A stretch of 64,000 bases of DNA from Prochlorococcus sp. AG-363-K07. Lineage in GTDB: Bacteria; Cyanobacteriota; Cyanobacteriia; PCC-6307; Cyanobiaceae. Below, one piece after another: positions 9,159 through 18,203 of this stretch. Every line of letters starts with the position of its first letter. Within the stretch, counting starts at the first letter, position 1. A program made the translations under genes and the position numbers. Location: contig QCFO01000005.1 in NCBI GenBank assembly GCA_003280225.1, positions 1 to 64,000 of the forward strand, read 5' to 3'. A model generated the notes under the pieces. The model was not told the origin of the DNA, made no database searches, and saw only the letters and a program-made list of their open reading frames with translations.

Positions 9159-10679
9159 ATGACTTCCTCTAATACGATGAATAATTTAGTCTATGATTGT
9201 GTTGTTGTCGGGACAGGAATAAGTGCCGAACCAGTGTTACACCACTTATCAAAAACAAATTTAAAAGTCTTAGTGATTGATGGCAGTGAAATCAAGAATG
9301 ATTATTGTGAACGAAAAGAATCAAACAAAGAAATTACGCGTCTAACGCCCAAGCAAATTTTCAAATCCTTAAATATTTATAACAATACTATTCCTATTAA
9401 ATCAACCCGGTATTCACAAATTAGTTGCTCTAAATTTACTTATATTTATACCTCTGTATCAGGAGGTTTGAGTAACTTTTGGGGTGGAGGACTGCATGAA
9501 TGGCCAGATGATGAGTTAACAAAGACAACAACACTACCTCTTGATAAAGTAAAAGAATCTTACAAAGACTTAAAAAATAGATTGATTTGTAAATCAAGAG
9601 ATCATTTTTTCAATTCTTCTCCATTCGCAATGCCTTATATCAATGACAAGAAAGTATCGACTAGATTCATTACTAAAGTAACAGAATTCTTTTTTAATCC
9701 GCATGGTTTGTCAACTCATCCAAACAGGAGACTACCATTTGACCAGCATCTAATTTGGAATTCCAAAAGTACTATTTTGAATTACATAAATACTAGCAAA
9801 AACCTAATTTATAAATCGAATATAACTGTAGAATCAATTAGAAATACGTCCAATGAGAATACGCTTTACTGTACGACACCTCAAGGAGATGTCCAAATTC
9901 ATAGTAAAAATATCTTTTTATGTTGTGGAACTATAAACTCAACATTGCTCGCATTTAGTGCTTTACAGAAACCGCATGCAAACCTTGAACTTAGGCATAC
10001 AAATGCAGCCATTTGCCCTGTTTTATCTTTGAAGAAATCCCAATTATATTCTAATAATAATATTGACTTACCAGATATATCTTGGTCGTACTATCCAAGT
10101 AAAAATCAAGAGCCTTCTGCTGCTGGTTATTTAATAGCCTCTAATTTTTTATTAAAAAGATTCAAAAGTCGTTTTTACAGAATCCTTTCTCCAAAAATCA
10201 CTGTTCTTTTTACTCAGTTTTTCTCTAGTTTAACATTCCTCACGATTTATAAAAAAGACACTAATTCAAATACTCATCTAAAAATCACGAGAAAATCATC
10301 TCATAATGAGTCCCATAGTGATTTTTTATTAGAGATATCTAGCAAACCTAAAATACAAAAAATCATGGCCAGTATGCTTCTTGATATGTTATCCCTAGGT
10401 AAATGGATTAAAAATAGATCAATCCTTCTTATCCCATTAGCAAGGCTAGTGAGAATTGGGGCTGATGTACATTACACCTCAACCATGCCAGATTCAAGCC
10501 TAAAATATAGTGAAATATCAACAAATTCGTATGGAGAAATCCAAAATCTCGTCAACATATATGCTTGTGATCCATCAAGGTTAGCTTATCTTTCATGCCT
10601 ACCACATAGCTTTACATCAATGGCAATTATAAATGCCTCAATGCCTCACATTATTGATAAAATTCAAAAAAATCTTTAA
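9159..10679 (+). CDS. GMC-type FAD-dependent oxidoreductase
   Basis: A 506-residue flavoprotein. The N-terminal dinucleotide fold begins YDCVVVGTGISAEP (residues 12-25) and ends with an acidic residue at VLVIDG. SGGLSNFWGGGL near residues 103-114 is the GMC-type flavin segment. The C-terminal region has His438 in VHYTSTMP and His483 in LPHSFTSM, matching the His-His/Asn catalytic pair of GMC enzymes that oxidise an alcohol to a carbonyl. Placement after a polyprenyl-sugar synthase, DUF2304 and SDR-like gene suggests the substrate is a sugar or lipid-linked sugar hydroxyl. The substrate is unknown. Confidence 0.75.
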   Translation: MTSSNTMNNLVYDCVVVGTGISAEPVLHHLSKTNLKVLVIDGSEIKNDYCERKESNKEITRLTPKQIFKSLNIYNNTIPIKSTRYSQISCSKFTYIYTSVSGGLSNFWGGGLHEWPDDELTKTTTLPLDKVKESYKDLKNRLICKSRDHFFNSSPFAMPYINDKKVSTRFITKVTEFFFNPHGLSTHPNRRLPFDQHLIWNSKSTILNYINTSKNLIYKSNITVESIRNTSNENTLYCTTPQGDVQIHSKNIFLCCGTINSTLLAFSALQKPHANLELRHTNAAICPVLSLKKSQLYSNNNIDLPDISWSYYPSKNQEPSAAGYLIASNFLLKRFKSRFYRILSPKITVLFTQFFSSLTFLTIYKKDTNSNTHLKITRKSSHNESHSDFLLEISSKPKIQKIMASMLLDMLSLGKWIKNRSILLIPLARLVRIGADVHYTSTMPDSSLKYSEISTNSYGEIQNLVNIYACDPSRLAYLSCLPHSFTSMAIINASMPHIIDKIQKNL

Positions 10680-10849
10680 AAATTTTATCCAATTGAGTGT
10701 ATATAATCTAACTGCCTATTGTGACAAGATTATATAATCAAACTAGAACATAGAAATATCTGTCCTGGAATGTATTCCAAGAAGATCAAACCAGTCGAGA
10801 TATAAATATTGAATTGATAATTATCTTTTTCTCTTTACGAATGCATTAA

Positions 10850-11944
10850 TCAAGGTGTATTCCAAACGAATCTAGAAGAGGCCGCGTAGTTCCATACGAA
10901 GGCTAGTAAAATACCAGCCATTTGAGCCCAAAAAGCACTCTGAACTATAGTGTTGTAGAAGGCAGTAGCTATTCCTACATTTGCAATCACAGGTAATGAA
11001 CTAACTAGTAAATACTTAAATACTCCCTTTAAAAGAAAAAATCCTTTTAATTTATTGGACCGAAATGTAAGGAGATTATTAATTAAATAATTAGAAATTG
11101 CGGCAATTACAGCTGAAATTGCTATTGACCTTTCGAAGCCTAACTGTGCAATCTCCATAAAGAACTTTGTAAACATTAGCTGAACAAAACAGCCAGTGGC
11201 CCCTACAATTCCAAAACTTATTGCTCTTCTTGGAACAACCCTAAATGACATTGTATGTAAAATGGATATAACAAAATCCCATAGTATAGAAAAGTCCAAC
11301 TTGGACTCCCCATAAAATCTTGGCTGAAATGCAAGAGGAACTTCCGAAACAATAAGCCTACCTTGACTTACAGCAAGAAGCTCATAGAAGAATTTAAACC
11401 CATTAACATTTACTTTTCTAATTGATTCGTAGCAATTGTTGAAGTTAAGAACAAAACAACCACTCATGTAATCAGTAAGGTGTGAATATTTACTAGGCAA
11501 ACTAAATCTAGAAATCTTATTAGCAATAGATGAGCTCTTTGTCCTTCTTCTGCTTAGTCCAGAAATTGTTGCATCCCCAATAAACCTACTTCCTACTACA
11601 ATATCGGATTTTTGATCAATTAAGAAGCGACATGCATTTATTACATCTGATAATTTATGCTGACCATCTGCGTCCATAACAGCAACTATATCCCCATTTG
11701 CAGCCAATAAACCTTCCTTGATTGCACTTGCAAGTCCAGATCTACCAAGCCTACTGATAAGTCTTATTCGATGATCTTTCTTGGAAATCTCTTTCACAAG
11801 TTCAGGAGTCCCATCGGTCGAATCATCATCAACTACCAATACCTCAACTTCAAAAAAATCTTCTATTGCAAGCAAATCTCTCAGCAAAGGAGAGATGTTC
11901 TCTCTCTCATTAAAAGTAGGAAGAACTACAGAAAGGTGTGTCAT
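10850..11944 (-). CDS. GT2 glycosyltransferase fused to a GtrA membrane domain
   Basis: A 364-residue two-domain protein. Residues 1-225 form a family 2 GT-A fold with VVLPTFNERENI, VVDDDSTDGT (38-47) and the metal-binding DAD in MDADGQHK (91-93). Residues 235-360 form a four-span GtrA domain. The fusion is common in enzymes that make polyprenyl-phosphate hexoses and may also help flip them across the membrane. It resembles dolichol-phosphate mannose synthase plus flippase function in one chain. It is the last gene of the glycan island and points back into it. Sugar identity is not readable. Confidence 0.85.
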   Translation of the reverse strand: MTHLSVVLPTFNERENISPLLRDLLAIEDFFEVEVLVVDDDSTDGTPELVKEISKKDHRIRLISRLGRSGLASAIKEGLLAANGDIVAVMDADGQHKLSDVINACRFLIDQKSDIVVGSRFIGDATISGLSRRRTKSSSIANKISRFSLPSKYSHLTDYMSGCFVLNFNNCYESIRKVNVNGFKFFYELLAVSQGRLIVSEVPLAFQPRFYGESKLDFSILWDFVISILHTMSFRVVPRRAISFGIVGATGCFVQLMFTKFFMEIAQLGFERSIAISAVIAAISNYLINNLLTFRSNKLKGFFLLKGVFKYLLVSSLPVIANVGIATAFYNTIVQSAFWAQMAGILLAFVWNYAASSRFVWNTP

Positions 11945-12298
11945 ATGGATTGCAGAGAAATTATTTTTCTTTAGATTTAGAACCTAAAGCAAGGCAGGCT
12001 AAATGAACAAAGCAAGAGTGACTAGCAAGTAATAAGGCTTTCGATTGATAATCACAGCATTCTAAATCGCAGACTTGAATCGTGGCCATGAGAATTGTGA
12101 TAAGAACCCTTAATCATTACTAATCACCTTACTAAATCCATCAAAGCTCTAAAACTCAAGTAATTGCAACCGTTTCCAATGGAAAACCAGCAGCTAAAAT
12201 CTGATAAAACCCGCCATCAAGTAATTATACCTGTAAAGCTTTCGTAAAGTCACTGAAAGATGCTAGACCAGAAGTATATAGAGGAGGAGATGAAAATT
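11945..12298. other. Gap between glycan island and housekeeping genes
   Basis: About 350 bases separate the divergent GT2-GtrA gene and the small gene at 12299. AT-rich sequence with stop codons in all frames and no RNA gene. A TTATAC-like -10 (near 12225-12231) could serve the small gene. Nothing marks an integration site, although this is the boundary of the accessory island. Confidence 0.5.
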
Positions 12299-12508
12299 AT
12301 GACACTTGCTAAAAAACAACGTCCTAAAAAAAAGCTACACCAACTTGAGCTGAATCTGATGGATGCATTCGCCCATCCCGACGATGGTGAGCAACGCAAG
12401 AGATATATCAAAAGATTTCTGTATGGCGAAGCATCAACTAAAAAAAAACTCAAATCTAAGCAAAGCTTTCTTTGGTTAAAAAATAGCTTTAAGTATTGGG
12501 CAAGATAA
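12299..12508 (+). CDS. Small basic protein of unknown function
   Basis: A 69-residue, Lys/Arg-rich protein if started at the ATG at 12299. That start has a strong Shine-Dalgarno tract GAGGAGGAG at 12281-12289 with a good spacer. An in-frame ATG at 12290 touches the tract, and one at 12260 has none, so both are less likely. The middle (HQLELNLMDAFAHPDDGEQR) is helical and acidic, flanked by basic ends. No domain is recognised. It lies convergent to lexA. Confidence 0.5.
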   Translation: MTLAKKQRPKKKLHQLELNLMDAFAHPDDGEQRKRYIKRFLYGEASTKKKLKSKQSFLWLKNSFKYWAR

Positions 12509-12575
12509 TTTAATCATTTGGATTTGACCTTAGGAACGAAGTGATTAAAAATTTATATCTCCTAAGAATATGGAC

Positions 12576-13193
12576 TCATGCATTCCTCCAAACAGCCAAA
12601 AGCCGGCCTTGTATCTGAACTTGATCAGCCTCTAGTTCTATAGGAGCATAAGCAGAATTAGCAGCTTCTAGCTTTATCGAGGAGCCATGTCTATAAAAAT
12701 ACTTTAATGTTGTTCCACTCCCGGGGACAAGAGCACTAACAACAGTTCCATTCTTCAACCTCATTGGATCTTGAACTGGTTCCATTAAAACGACATCTCC
12801 ATCGGCAATATATGCATCAACCATTGAATCGCCGTTAACAGTTAAAGCAAAGACTCCTTTTTTTTCGAAGACATGATTCAAGTCTAATGTCTCTTGAACA
12901 TCATCGAATGTTTCAACCAACCCACCTGCTGCAACTGCTCCAAGAACAGGAATACCCGAAACCAAACCCCCTAAAAGCTGCAAAGTCCTTGCCTGACCTT
13001 CCTGCCAAGTAATCCATCCTTTTTCTTGAAGGTGCCTCAACCTACTTTGTATGGGGGCAGGAGAGCGCAGACCCATGGCCGTCATCATTTGCCTAATAGA
13101 AGGACTGTGATGATGAGTTCCAATGTATTCGACTAACCAGTCATACAACTCCTGCTGAGATGGAGTAAGGCAATTATCAGAAGTGCTAGTCAA
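12576..13193 (-). CDS. lexA: LexA repressor
   Basis: A 205-residue transcriptional repressor of the SOS type. Residues 9-70 form the winged helix-turn-helix (PSIRQMMTAMGLRSPAPIQSR). The S24 self-cleavage domain follows with the scissile Ala89-Gly90 in GAVAAGGLVE, catalytic Ser123 in GDSM and Lys164 in TTLKYF. All autoproteolysis residues are therefore present. In cyanobacteria LexA controls few or no DNA repair genes in some species, so its regulon here is uncertain. A LexA-like box lies 21 bases upstream of the start, suggesting autoregulation. It follows argF on the same strand. Confidence 0.93.
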   Translation of the reverse strand: MTSTSDNCLTPSQQELYDWLVEYIGTHHHSPSIRQMMTAMGLRSPAPIQSRLRHLQEKGWITWQEGQARTLQLLGGLVSGIPVLGAVAAGGLVETFDDVQETLDLNHVFEKKGVFALTVNGDSMVDAYIADGDVVLMEPVQDPMRLKNGTVVSALVPGSGTTLKYFYRHGSSIKLEAANSAYAPIELEADQVQIQGRLLAVWRNA

Positions 13194-13213
13194 TTTAGTG
13201 CAAATTCCCTACC

Positions 13214-13227
13214 AATACATTTGTACC
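13214..13227 (-). promoter_or_regulatory. Candidate LexA operator upstream of lexA
   Basis: Read on the minus strand, GGTACAAATGTATT matches the cyanobacterial LexA consensus RGTACNNNDGTWCB at all but one defined position (T for C near the end). It sits 21 bases before the lexA ATG, in the 58-base gap after argF, where an autoregulatory operator is expected. The consensus is established for other cyanobacteria. Binding here is inferred. Confidence 0.5.
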
Positions 13228-13251
13228 TACAAAAAAACCTTCTGGCAAGTT

Positions 13252-14208
13252 CTACAGTCCTCCTAGCAAAGCAGCCAAGAGAGCCTGTTGGACATGCAAG
13301 CGATTTTCAGCTTGATCAAAGATCCGACTGGCTTCGTCATCCATAACTTCTGCACTAATTTCCTCACCACGATGGGCAGGTAAGCAATGCAGGACAATTG
13401 CATTGGGATCAGCTTCTGAAAGTATTGCCTTATCCAAACAAAAACTCTTGAAGGATTTTTTCCTAATTGCACTTTCATCTTCCTGCCCCATAGATGCCCA
13501 AACATCTGTATAAAGAATATTTGCCCCTTTTACAGCATCTACTGGATTATTTGTTAATTCAATAGTGGAACCTTCTACTAAAAGTTGTTTTGCTAAATTC
13601 AATATATTTGAAGATGGTTCGAACCCAGCGGGACACCCAATTCGGACATTAACTCCCAAAAGTGCTCCACAAATCATCAAGGAATGAGAAACATTGTTCC
13701 CATCACCTATATACGCAAGTGTTTTCCCTTGAAGATAACCAAACTCTTCCTTTATAGTGAAGAAATCTGCTAAAGCCTGGCAAGGATGTTCTAAATCTGT
13801 AAGGGCATTTATGACTGGTATTGAAGACCAATTTGCATAATCCAACAACTCTTTTTGAGCATATGTTCGGACTGCCAATACATCACAAAACCGGCTCAAA
13901 ACTCTTGCAGTGTCTTCGATTGGCTCTCCCCTCCCTAGCTGGGTAACAGTTGGGTTGAGATCAACAGTTTGGCCACCTAGACGTGCCATCGCAACCTGAA
14001 AACTCACTCTTGTTCGCGTTGAGGCCTTAGTAAAAATCAAACCCAAAACACGATTCCCAAGATCGATTCTGCGATCACCTTTTTTTAACTGAGTAGCCAA
14101 ATCAAACAAAGCATTGATTTGATTTGCAGTTACATCAGCTGATGAAAGGAAGTCCCCGCCTTTGAGTGCTGAAAGCTCGGCAGCGACACCATGGGATTTT
14201 GAAGCCAT
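13252..14208 (-). CDS. argF: Ornithine carbamoyltransferase
   Basis: A 318-residue enzyme that joins carbamoyl phosphate and ornithine to give citrulline in arginine synthesis. It carries the carbamoyl phosphate loop STRT (63-66), HPCQ (141-144) and the ornithine-binding HCLP (274-277), all in the expected order, with normal family length. It lies between ftsH upstream and lexA downstream on the minus strand, 45 bases after ftsH. The argD gene for the same pathway lies about 39 kb away. Confidence 0.95.
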   Translation of the reverse strand: MASKSHGVAAELSALKGGDFLSSADVTANQINALFDLATQLKKGDRRIDLGNRVLGLIFTKASTRTRVSFQVAMARLGGQTVDLNPTVTQLGRGEPIEDTARVLSRFCDVLAVRTYAQKELLDYANWSSIPVINALTDLEHPCQALADFFTIKEEFGYLQGKTLAYIGDGNNVSHSLMICGALLGVNVRIGCPAGFEPSSNILNLAKQLLVEGSTIELTNNPVDAVKGANILYTDVWASMGQEDESAIRKKSFKSFCLDKAILSEADPNAIVLHCLPAHRGEEISAEVMDDEASRIFDQAENRLHVQQALLAALLGGL

Positions 14209-14253
14209 GGAAGAAGCTTTAAAGGATTGTTATTTGGAAACAATAGTGTTTAG

Positions 14254-16140
14254 TCAAGTCTCTGCGATTGCAACTAGCTCTTTAGGCAAGGAACTCTGGT
14301 CAAGCATCTTCTTCAACTCATCCCCTTCAATCACTTCTTTCTCTAGAATCTGCTGTGAGATATTCTCAAGAAGAGAAAGGTTATGCCTCAGAATTTTCAA
14401 GGCATTTTCATGAGCAAAGTCGACCAATCCTCTAACTTCCTTATCAATTGCCTGTGCAGTGGCATCACTTACAACCCGTCTAGGATTGTTATTCCCTCCT
14501 AAAAATTGTCCTCCACCTTGCTTGTCATAAGCGAGAGGGCCAAGAATCTCACTCATCCCATAAGTTCCAACCATCTGCTCTGCTAGATCAGTTGCTCGTT
14601 GCAAGTCATTAGAAGCACCAGTCGTTATTTTGCCAAACACTATTTCTTCTGCAGAACGTCCGCCTAACAAAGTCGCTATCTGACCTTGTAAGTCTTCTTT
14701 GGAGTTCAAAAACCTTTCCTCGGTTGGAAGCTGCAATGTATATCCCAAAGCGCTCATACCTCTTGGAACTATTGAAATCTTGGCAACTTTGCTTCCTCCG
14801 GGCATCAAGTGACCGACAATTGCATGGCCAACCTCGTGATAAGCAACTACTCTTTTCTCATCTTCTTGCAACACACGACTCTTTTTTTCAAGTCCTGCAA
14901 CTACTCTTTCAATAGCTTCATTAAGATCTTTTTGCTCTACTTTATTGCGTTTGCTTCTAGCAGCTAACAGTGCAGCCTCATTAACCATATTGGCTAAGTC
15001 TGCACCAGCAAATCCACTGGTAGCTTGAGCAATTCGATCTAGATCAACCCCAGAAGCTAATTTAACCTTTTTTGTATAAATCTCAAGAATTGTCTTGCGA
15101 CCAGAGAGGTCTGGCCTGTCTACCAAAACTTGCCTATCAAATCGTCCTGGACGCAAAAGAGCTGCATCCAAAACCTCTGGTTGGTTAGTAGCTGCGAGAA
15201 CAATTACAGGCTTATCAGTGGAAGCAAAGCCATCCATCTCTGTAAGCAATTGATTCAATGTTTGCTCTCTTTCATCGTTACCTCCTACTACCCCCATTGA
15301 GCCTGACCTACTTTTCCCTATTGCATCGAGCTCATCAATAAAAATAATGCAAGGAGCTTTCTTTTTAGCTTGTTCAAACAGATCTCTTACACGTGCAGCT
15401 CCTGCACCCACGAAAAGTTCAACAAACTCGGAACCTGAAATGATGAAAAAAGGAACCTCTGCTTCACCCGCCACTGCTTTTGAAAGAAGAGTTTTTCCAG
15501 TTCCTGGAGGCCCTACTAAGAGGACTCCCTTAGGAATTCGAGCACCAATTTCTGTATAACGTTCGGGTGTTTTTAAAAAATCAACAATCTCTGTCAGTTC
15601 ATCTTTTGCTTCATCAACCCCAGCAACATCTTCAAAAGTCACTCTCGATTCTTCATCTGGCACATAAACCTTTGCCTTGCTTTTAGTAAAGCTCAAAGCG
15701 CCTTGAGCGCCTCCTCCACCCATACTCCTGCGCGCAAAAAACTGAAGAACAAGGATGAAAATCAAAGGCGGGACAACCCAACTTAAAACTGTGGTGAAAA
15801 TATTTGGTTTCTTAGGTGGTGCAGCTGCGAATTCAACACCCTTGCTCTCTAATCGCTGAGGCAAGTCCATATCAAATATTGGCGTAGTAGCCAAAACTGA
15901 TGGGGCTCCCTCCTGAGGAGAAGAGAGCTCATATCGAATTTGGTCTTGGGTGATATATGCCCTCTTAACCTCTCCATCATTGACTTGGTTAATAAAAAGG
16001 GAATAGGGCACCCTAGGGACCTGAAGACTTGGGTTAGGCAAAAAGCTGCTTATCAGCAGCAAGGCGCCAAATCCAATCAACACAAAATTAATTATTCCGA
16101 AACGTCGATTCGGCTGATTGTCATCTTGACGAATCGCCAT
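14254..16140 (-). CDS. ftsH: ATP-dependent zinc metalloprotease FtsH
   Basis: A 628-residue membrane AAA protease. It has two N-terminal membrane spans (about 17-34 and 115-135) around a lumenal or periplasmic segment, then the AAA domain with Walker A GPPGTGKT (210-217), Walker [12 protein letters not shown] (265-275) and a second region of homology at RPGRFDR. The zinc-binding HEVGH (435-439) marks the protease domain. Cyanobacteria have several FtsH paralogues. This one resembles the thylakoid type that degrades damaged photosystem II D1, but the exact paralogue cannot be assigned here. Family-typical length. Confidence 0.95.
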   Translation of the reverse strand: MAIRQDDNQPNRRFGIINFVLIGFGALLLISSFLPNPSLQVPRVPYSLFINQVNDGEVKRAYITQDQIRYELSSPQEGAPSVLATTPIFDMDLPQRLESKGVEFAAAPPKKPNIFTTVLSWVVPPLIFILVLQFFARRSMGGGGAQGALSFTKSKAKVYVPDEESRVTFEDVAGVDEAKDELTEIVDFLKTPERYTEIGARIPKGVLLVGPPGTGKTLLSKAVAGEAEVPFFIISGSEFVELFVGAGAARVRDLFEQAKKKAPCIIFIDELDAIGKSRSGSMGVVGGNDEREQTLNQLLTEMDGFASTDKPVIVLAATNQPEVLDAALLRPGRFDRQVLVDRPDLSGRKTILEIYTKKVKLASGVDLDRIAQATSGFAGADLANMVNEAALLAARSKRNKVEQKDLNEAIERVVAGLEKKSRVLQEDEKRVVAYHEVGHAIVGHLMPGGSKVAKISIVPRGMSALGYTLQLPTEERFLNSKEDLQGQIATLLGGRSAEEIVFGKITTGASNDLQRATDLAEQMVGTYGMSEILGPLAYDKQGGGQFLGGNNNPRRVVSDATAQAIDKEVRGLVDFAHENALKILRHNLSLLENISQQILEKEVIEGDELKKMLDQSSLPKELVAIAET

Positions 16141-16233
16141 AGTTCAAAAAACAATTACTTCAATCCAAATTAAGCGGCAGTGACATAAAGCGTTTAATTC
16201 ATCTGGCGTAAGAACCGAACGAAACCCCAGAAA

Positions 16234-17343
16234 TCAAGCTTTTGTTATTGGGAAAGGTATTTTTAAAAGCCAATCTTCACCTAGCCTGAACATCTGCGTA
16301 TCTTTCAATACCAACACCTGTTCCATTGAGGTAAACCCTAAATCAGATAAAGGTGTCATTTGAGGAAAACCTCCAAGCAATTTTGGAGCAATAACTATCG
16401 CCAATTCCTGAACGCAACCCTGCTGAATCGCAGAACTAGCCAAAACTGGTCCACACTCCCAAAGAGCTGAATTCACCCCTTTTTTTGCTAATGCTTTAAA
16501 TAAGTCAATAGGATTAGTAGATGTAAGTGCTAGCCGATCCAGTGATTTAGGCAAATGGTTAAATTTTTCTTGATCCGCTTCAGGACCATACGCAATAAGT
16601 GTTTTCGCTTTTGATGTATCCCAAAGTTGCGCATCTATGGGCAAGTCCAGGCTCCTTGTTAGAACCACTCTGAGAGGCTCTGGATCTTTCAATCCGCGAC
16701 TAGTCAGTAAAGGGTCATCAGCTCGAACAGTCCCACTACCAACAATTACCGCATCACAATTTGCTCGAAGCCCATGAACCCAAGCTCTAGAGGGAGGAGA
16801 ACTAATCCATTGACTTAATCCATTACTTAATCCTGTTCTTCCATCCAAGCTCATTGCCCACTTAAGGACACCCCAAGGTCTTCCCTGCAGAACGCGAAAA
16901 ACATAAGCCCTATTGAGGAAAGTAGCCTCCTGCTCTAGAAAGCCAGTGATTACTTCCAATCCTGCATTTCTTAGTTCAAATATCCCATCACCAGAAACCC
17001 TTGGGTCTGGGTCTTTCATCGCAATAACAACTCTTGCTAAACCTGCGTTCAGAATCGCTTTTGTACAGGGTGGTGTTCGGCCTTGGTGACAGCAAGGTTC
17101 CAACGTGACTACAAGAGTTCCTCCTTTTGCCTTAGAACCGGCCTGAGCCAAAGCAACAACTTCAGCGTGAGGCATGCCTGCCATGAGATGAAAGCCTTCC
17201 CCAACTAATCGACCAGCTTCATTTAAAACAACAGCTCCAACTAGAGGATTAGGGCTTGTATAGCCCTCTGCTAATGCAGCAAGTTGTAATGCCCTTCGCA
17301 TCCAAGGGGTCCAAATTACCGAAGGCGAATCAATACTTTTCAT
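16234..17343 (-). CDS. ribD: Bifunctional riboflavin biosynthesis deaminase/reductase RibD
   Basis: A 369-residue enzyme for two steps of riboflavin synthesis. The N-terminal zinc deaminase has HAE (59-61) and PCCHQGRTPPC (83-93) with the zinc cysteines. The C-terminal part (from about residue 155) is the NADPH-dependent reductase for the pyrimidine ribose side chain. Its first 14 bases overlap the end of the DUF3122 gene, so the two are co-transcribed. The flavin theme continues with ribF in another part of the window. Confidence 0.93.
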   Translation of the reverse strand: MKSIDSPSVIWTPWMRRALQLAALAEGYTSPNPLVGAVVLNEAGRLVGEGFHLMAGMPHAEVVALAQAGSKAKGGTLVVTLEPCCHQGRTPPCTKAILNAGLARVVIAMKDPDPRVSGDGIFELRNAGLEVITGFLEQEATFLNRAYVFRVLQGRPWGVLKWAMSLDGRTGLSNGLSQWISSPPSRAWVHGLRANCDAVIVGSGTVRADDPLLTSRGLKDPEPLRVVLTRSLDLPIDAQLWDTSKAKTLIAYGPEADQEKFNHLPKSLDRLALTSTNPIDLFKALAKKGVNSALWECGPVLASSAIQQGCVQELAIVIAPKLLGGFPQMTPLSDLGFTSMEQVLVLKDTQMFRLGEDWLLKIPFPITKA

Positions 17344-17842
17344 CCAAAAAATTTTCCTGTGTCAAAGAACGCCACTCATTAACTACATAAGGAGGTACAG
17401 GTAAATCTGCAAAAACTCCTGGCAACCTTAAACGTAAAGGACGATTATTACTTAAATCCTCTAAAAGTGGATTTAATTCAAACTCAGCTGCTGCCTGCCT
17501 AGAATCATTTGCCAAATTTTGATTTGACAATGTTATATCATCTAAATACCAATCCCGAAGTCCAGAATGCACTATAAGTCTATTAGGATGATCCATACGC
17601 AAAGTTCCTGAATAACCTACTATTCTCAATACAAATTTCCCTTCGAAAGAACCTTTTCTATAAGCAATTAACTCCCAAGTTTGATAATCCAAATCACGCA
17701 AACTCTCTAAACTTCTAGTAAACAAAGTTCCATCTTCTCCTTTGACTGATTGCAACTTGGCCTGAGCTAATGAAGGGGTTAAGAAAATTATTGCAAAGAC
17801 AACAAAAATACATAGAAAAGCCCTCATTAATTTTTCTGGCAT
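17330..17842 (-). CDS. Exported DUF3122 protein
   Basis: A conserved cyanobacterial DUF3122 protein of about 170 residues, taking the ATG at 17842 (MPEKLMRAF), which avoids overlap with the upstream gene. Residues 6-30 form a signal peptide ending near SLAQA, so the mature protein is periplasmic or lumenal. The core has a lipocalin-like alternation of strands (DYQTWELIAYRK, FVLRIVGYSG), and the DUF3122 end LPGVFADLPVPPYVV is clear. Function is unknown. It lies in a three-gene minus-strand unit with an unknown gene and ribD. Confidence 0.8.
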   Translation of the reverse strand: MPEKLMRAFLCIFVVFAIIFLTPSLAQAKLQSVKGEDGTLFTRSLESLRDLDYQTWELIAYRKGSFEGKFVLRIVGYSGTLRMDHPNRLIVHSGLRDWYLDDITLSNQNLANDSRQAAAEFELNPLLEDLSNNRPLRLRLPGVFADLPVPPYVVNEWRSLTQENFLDEKY

Positions 17843-17852
17843 GACATTTGCT

Positions 17853-18122
17853 TTAAGGTTCACAATGCTCCGAGTCAATTAAGGCATCCAAAGTTATTGC
17901 AGACCGTACCAAAGACTGATACTGCTTGAGGATTCGCCTATTACGTTCTAACCATCTTGCAGGATCATTCTCCTTTGTGGAATTCCTGGTTGTACCATCA
18001 AAGCTAGGCGCTTCAGGATCAACCAATTCAAGATCTTTCTGCCCTTGAATTAAGGCAAGCACAATTTCGTGAACTCGTTGTCGCCTTTCACGAAGATGCA
18101 TTCCAGTTTCTTGTTTTTTCAC
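17853..18122 (-). CDS. Small helical protein of unknown function
   Basis: An 89-residue, charged, mostly helical protein with no signal peptide or membrane span. It begins MKKQETGMHLRERRQRV and contains ARWLERNRRILKQYQSLV. The compact spacing, 10 bases before the DUF3122 start, suggests an operon with that gene and ribD. No domain is recognised. The coding quality (balanced composition, no rare-residue runs) supports a real gene. Confidence 0.6.
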   Translation of the reverse strand: MKKQETGMHLRERRQRVHEIVLALIQGQKDLELVDPEAPSFDGTTRNSTKENDPARWLERNRRILKQYQSLVRSAITLDALIDSEHCEP

Positions 18123-18203
18123 TAATCAGACCAGCTCAATTAAAATTATGCTTAATTAACTCAAACAACATAAGAGAACCTCTTCAGATGTTGAGATTTA
18201 TAC

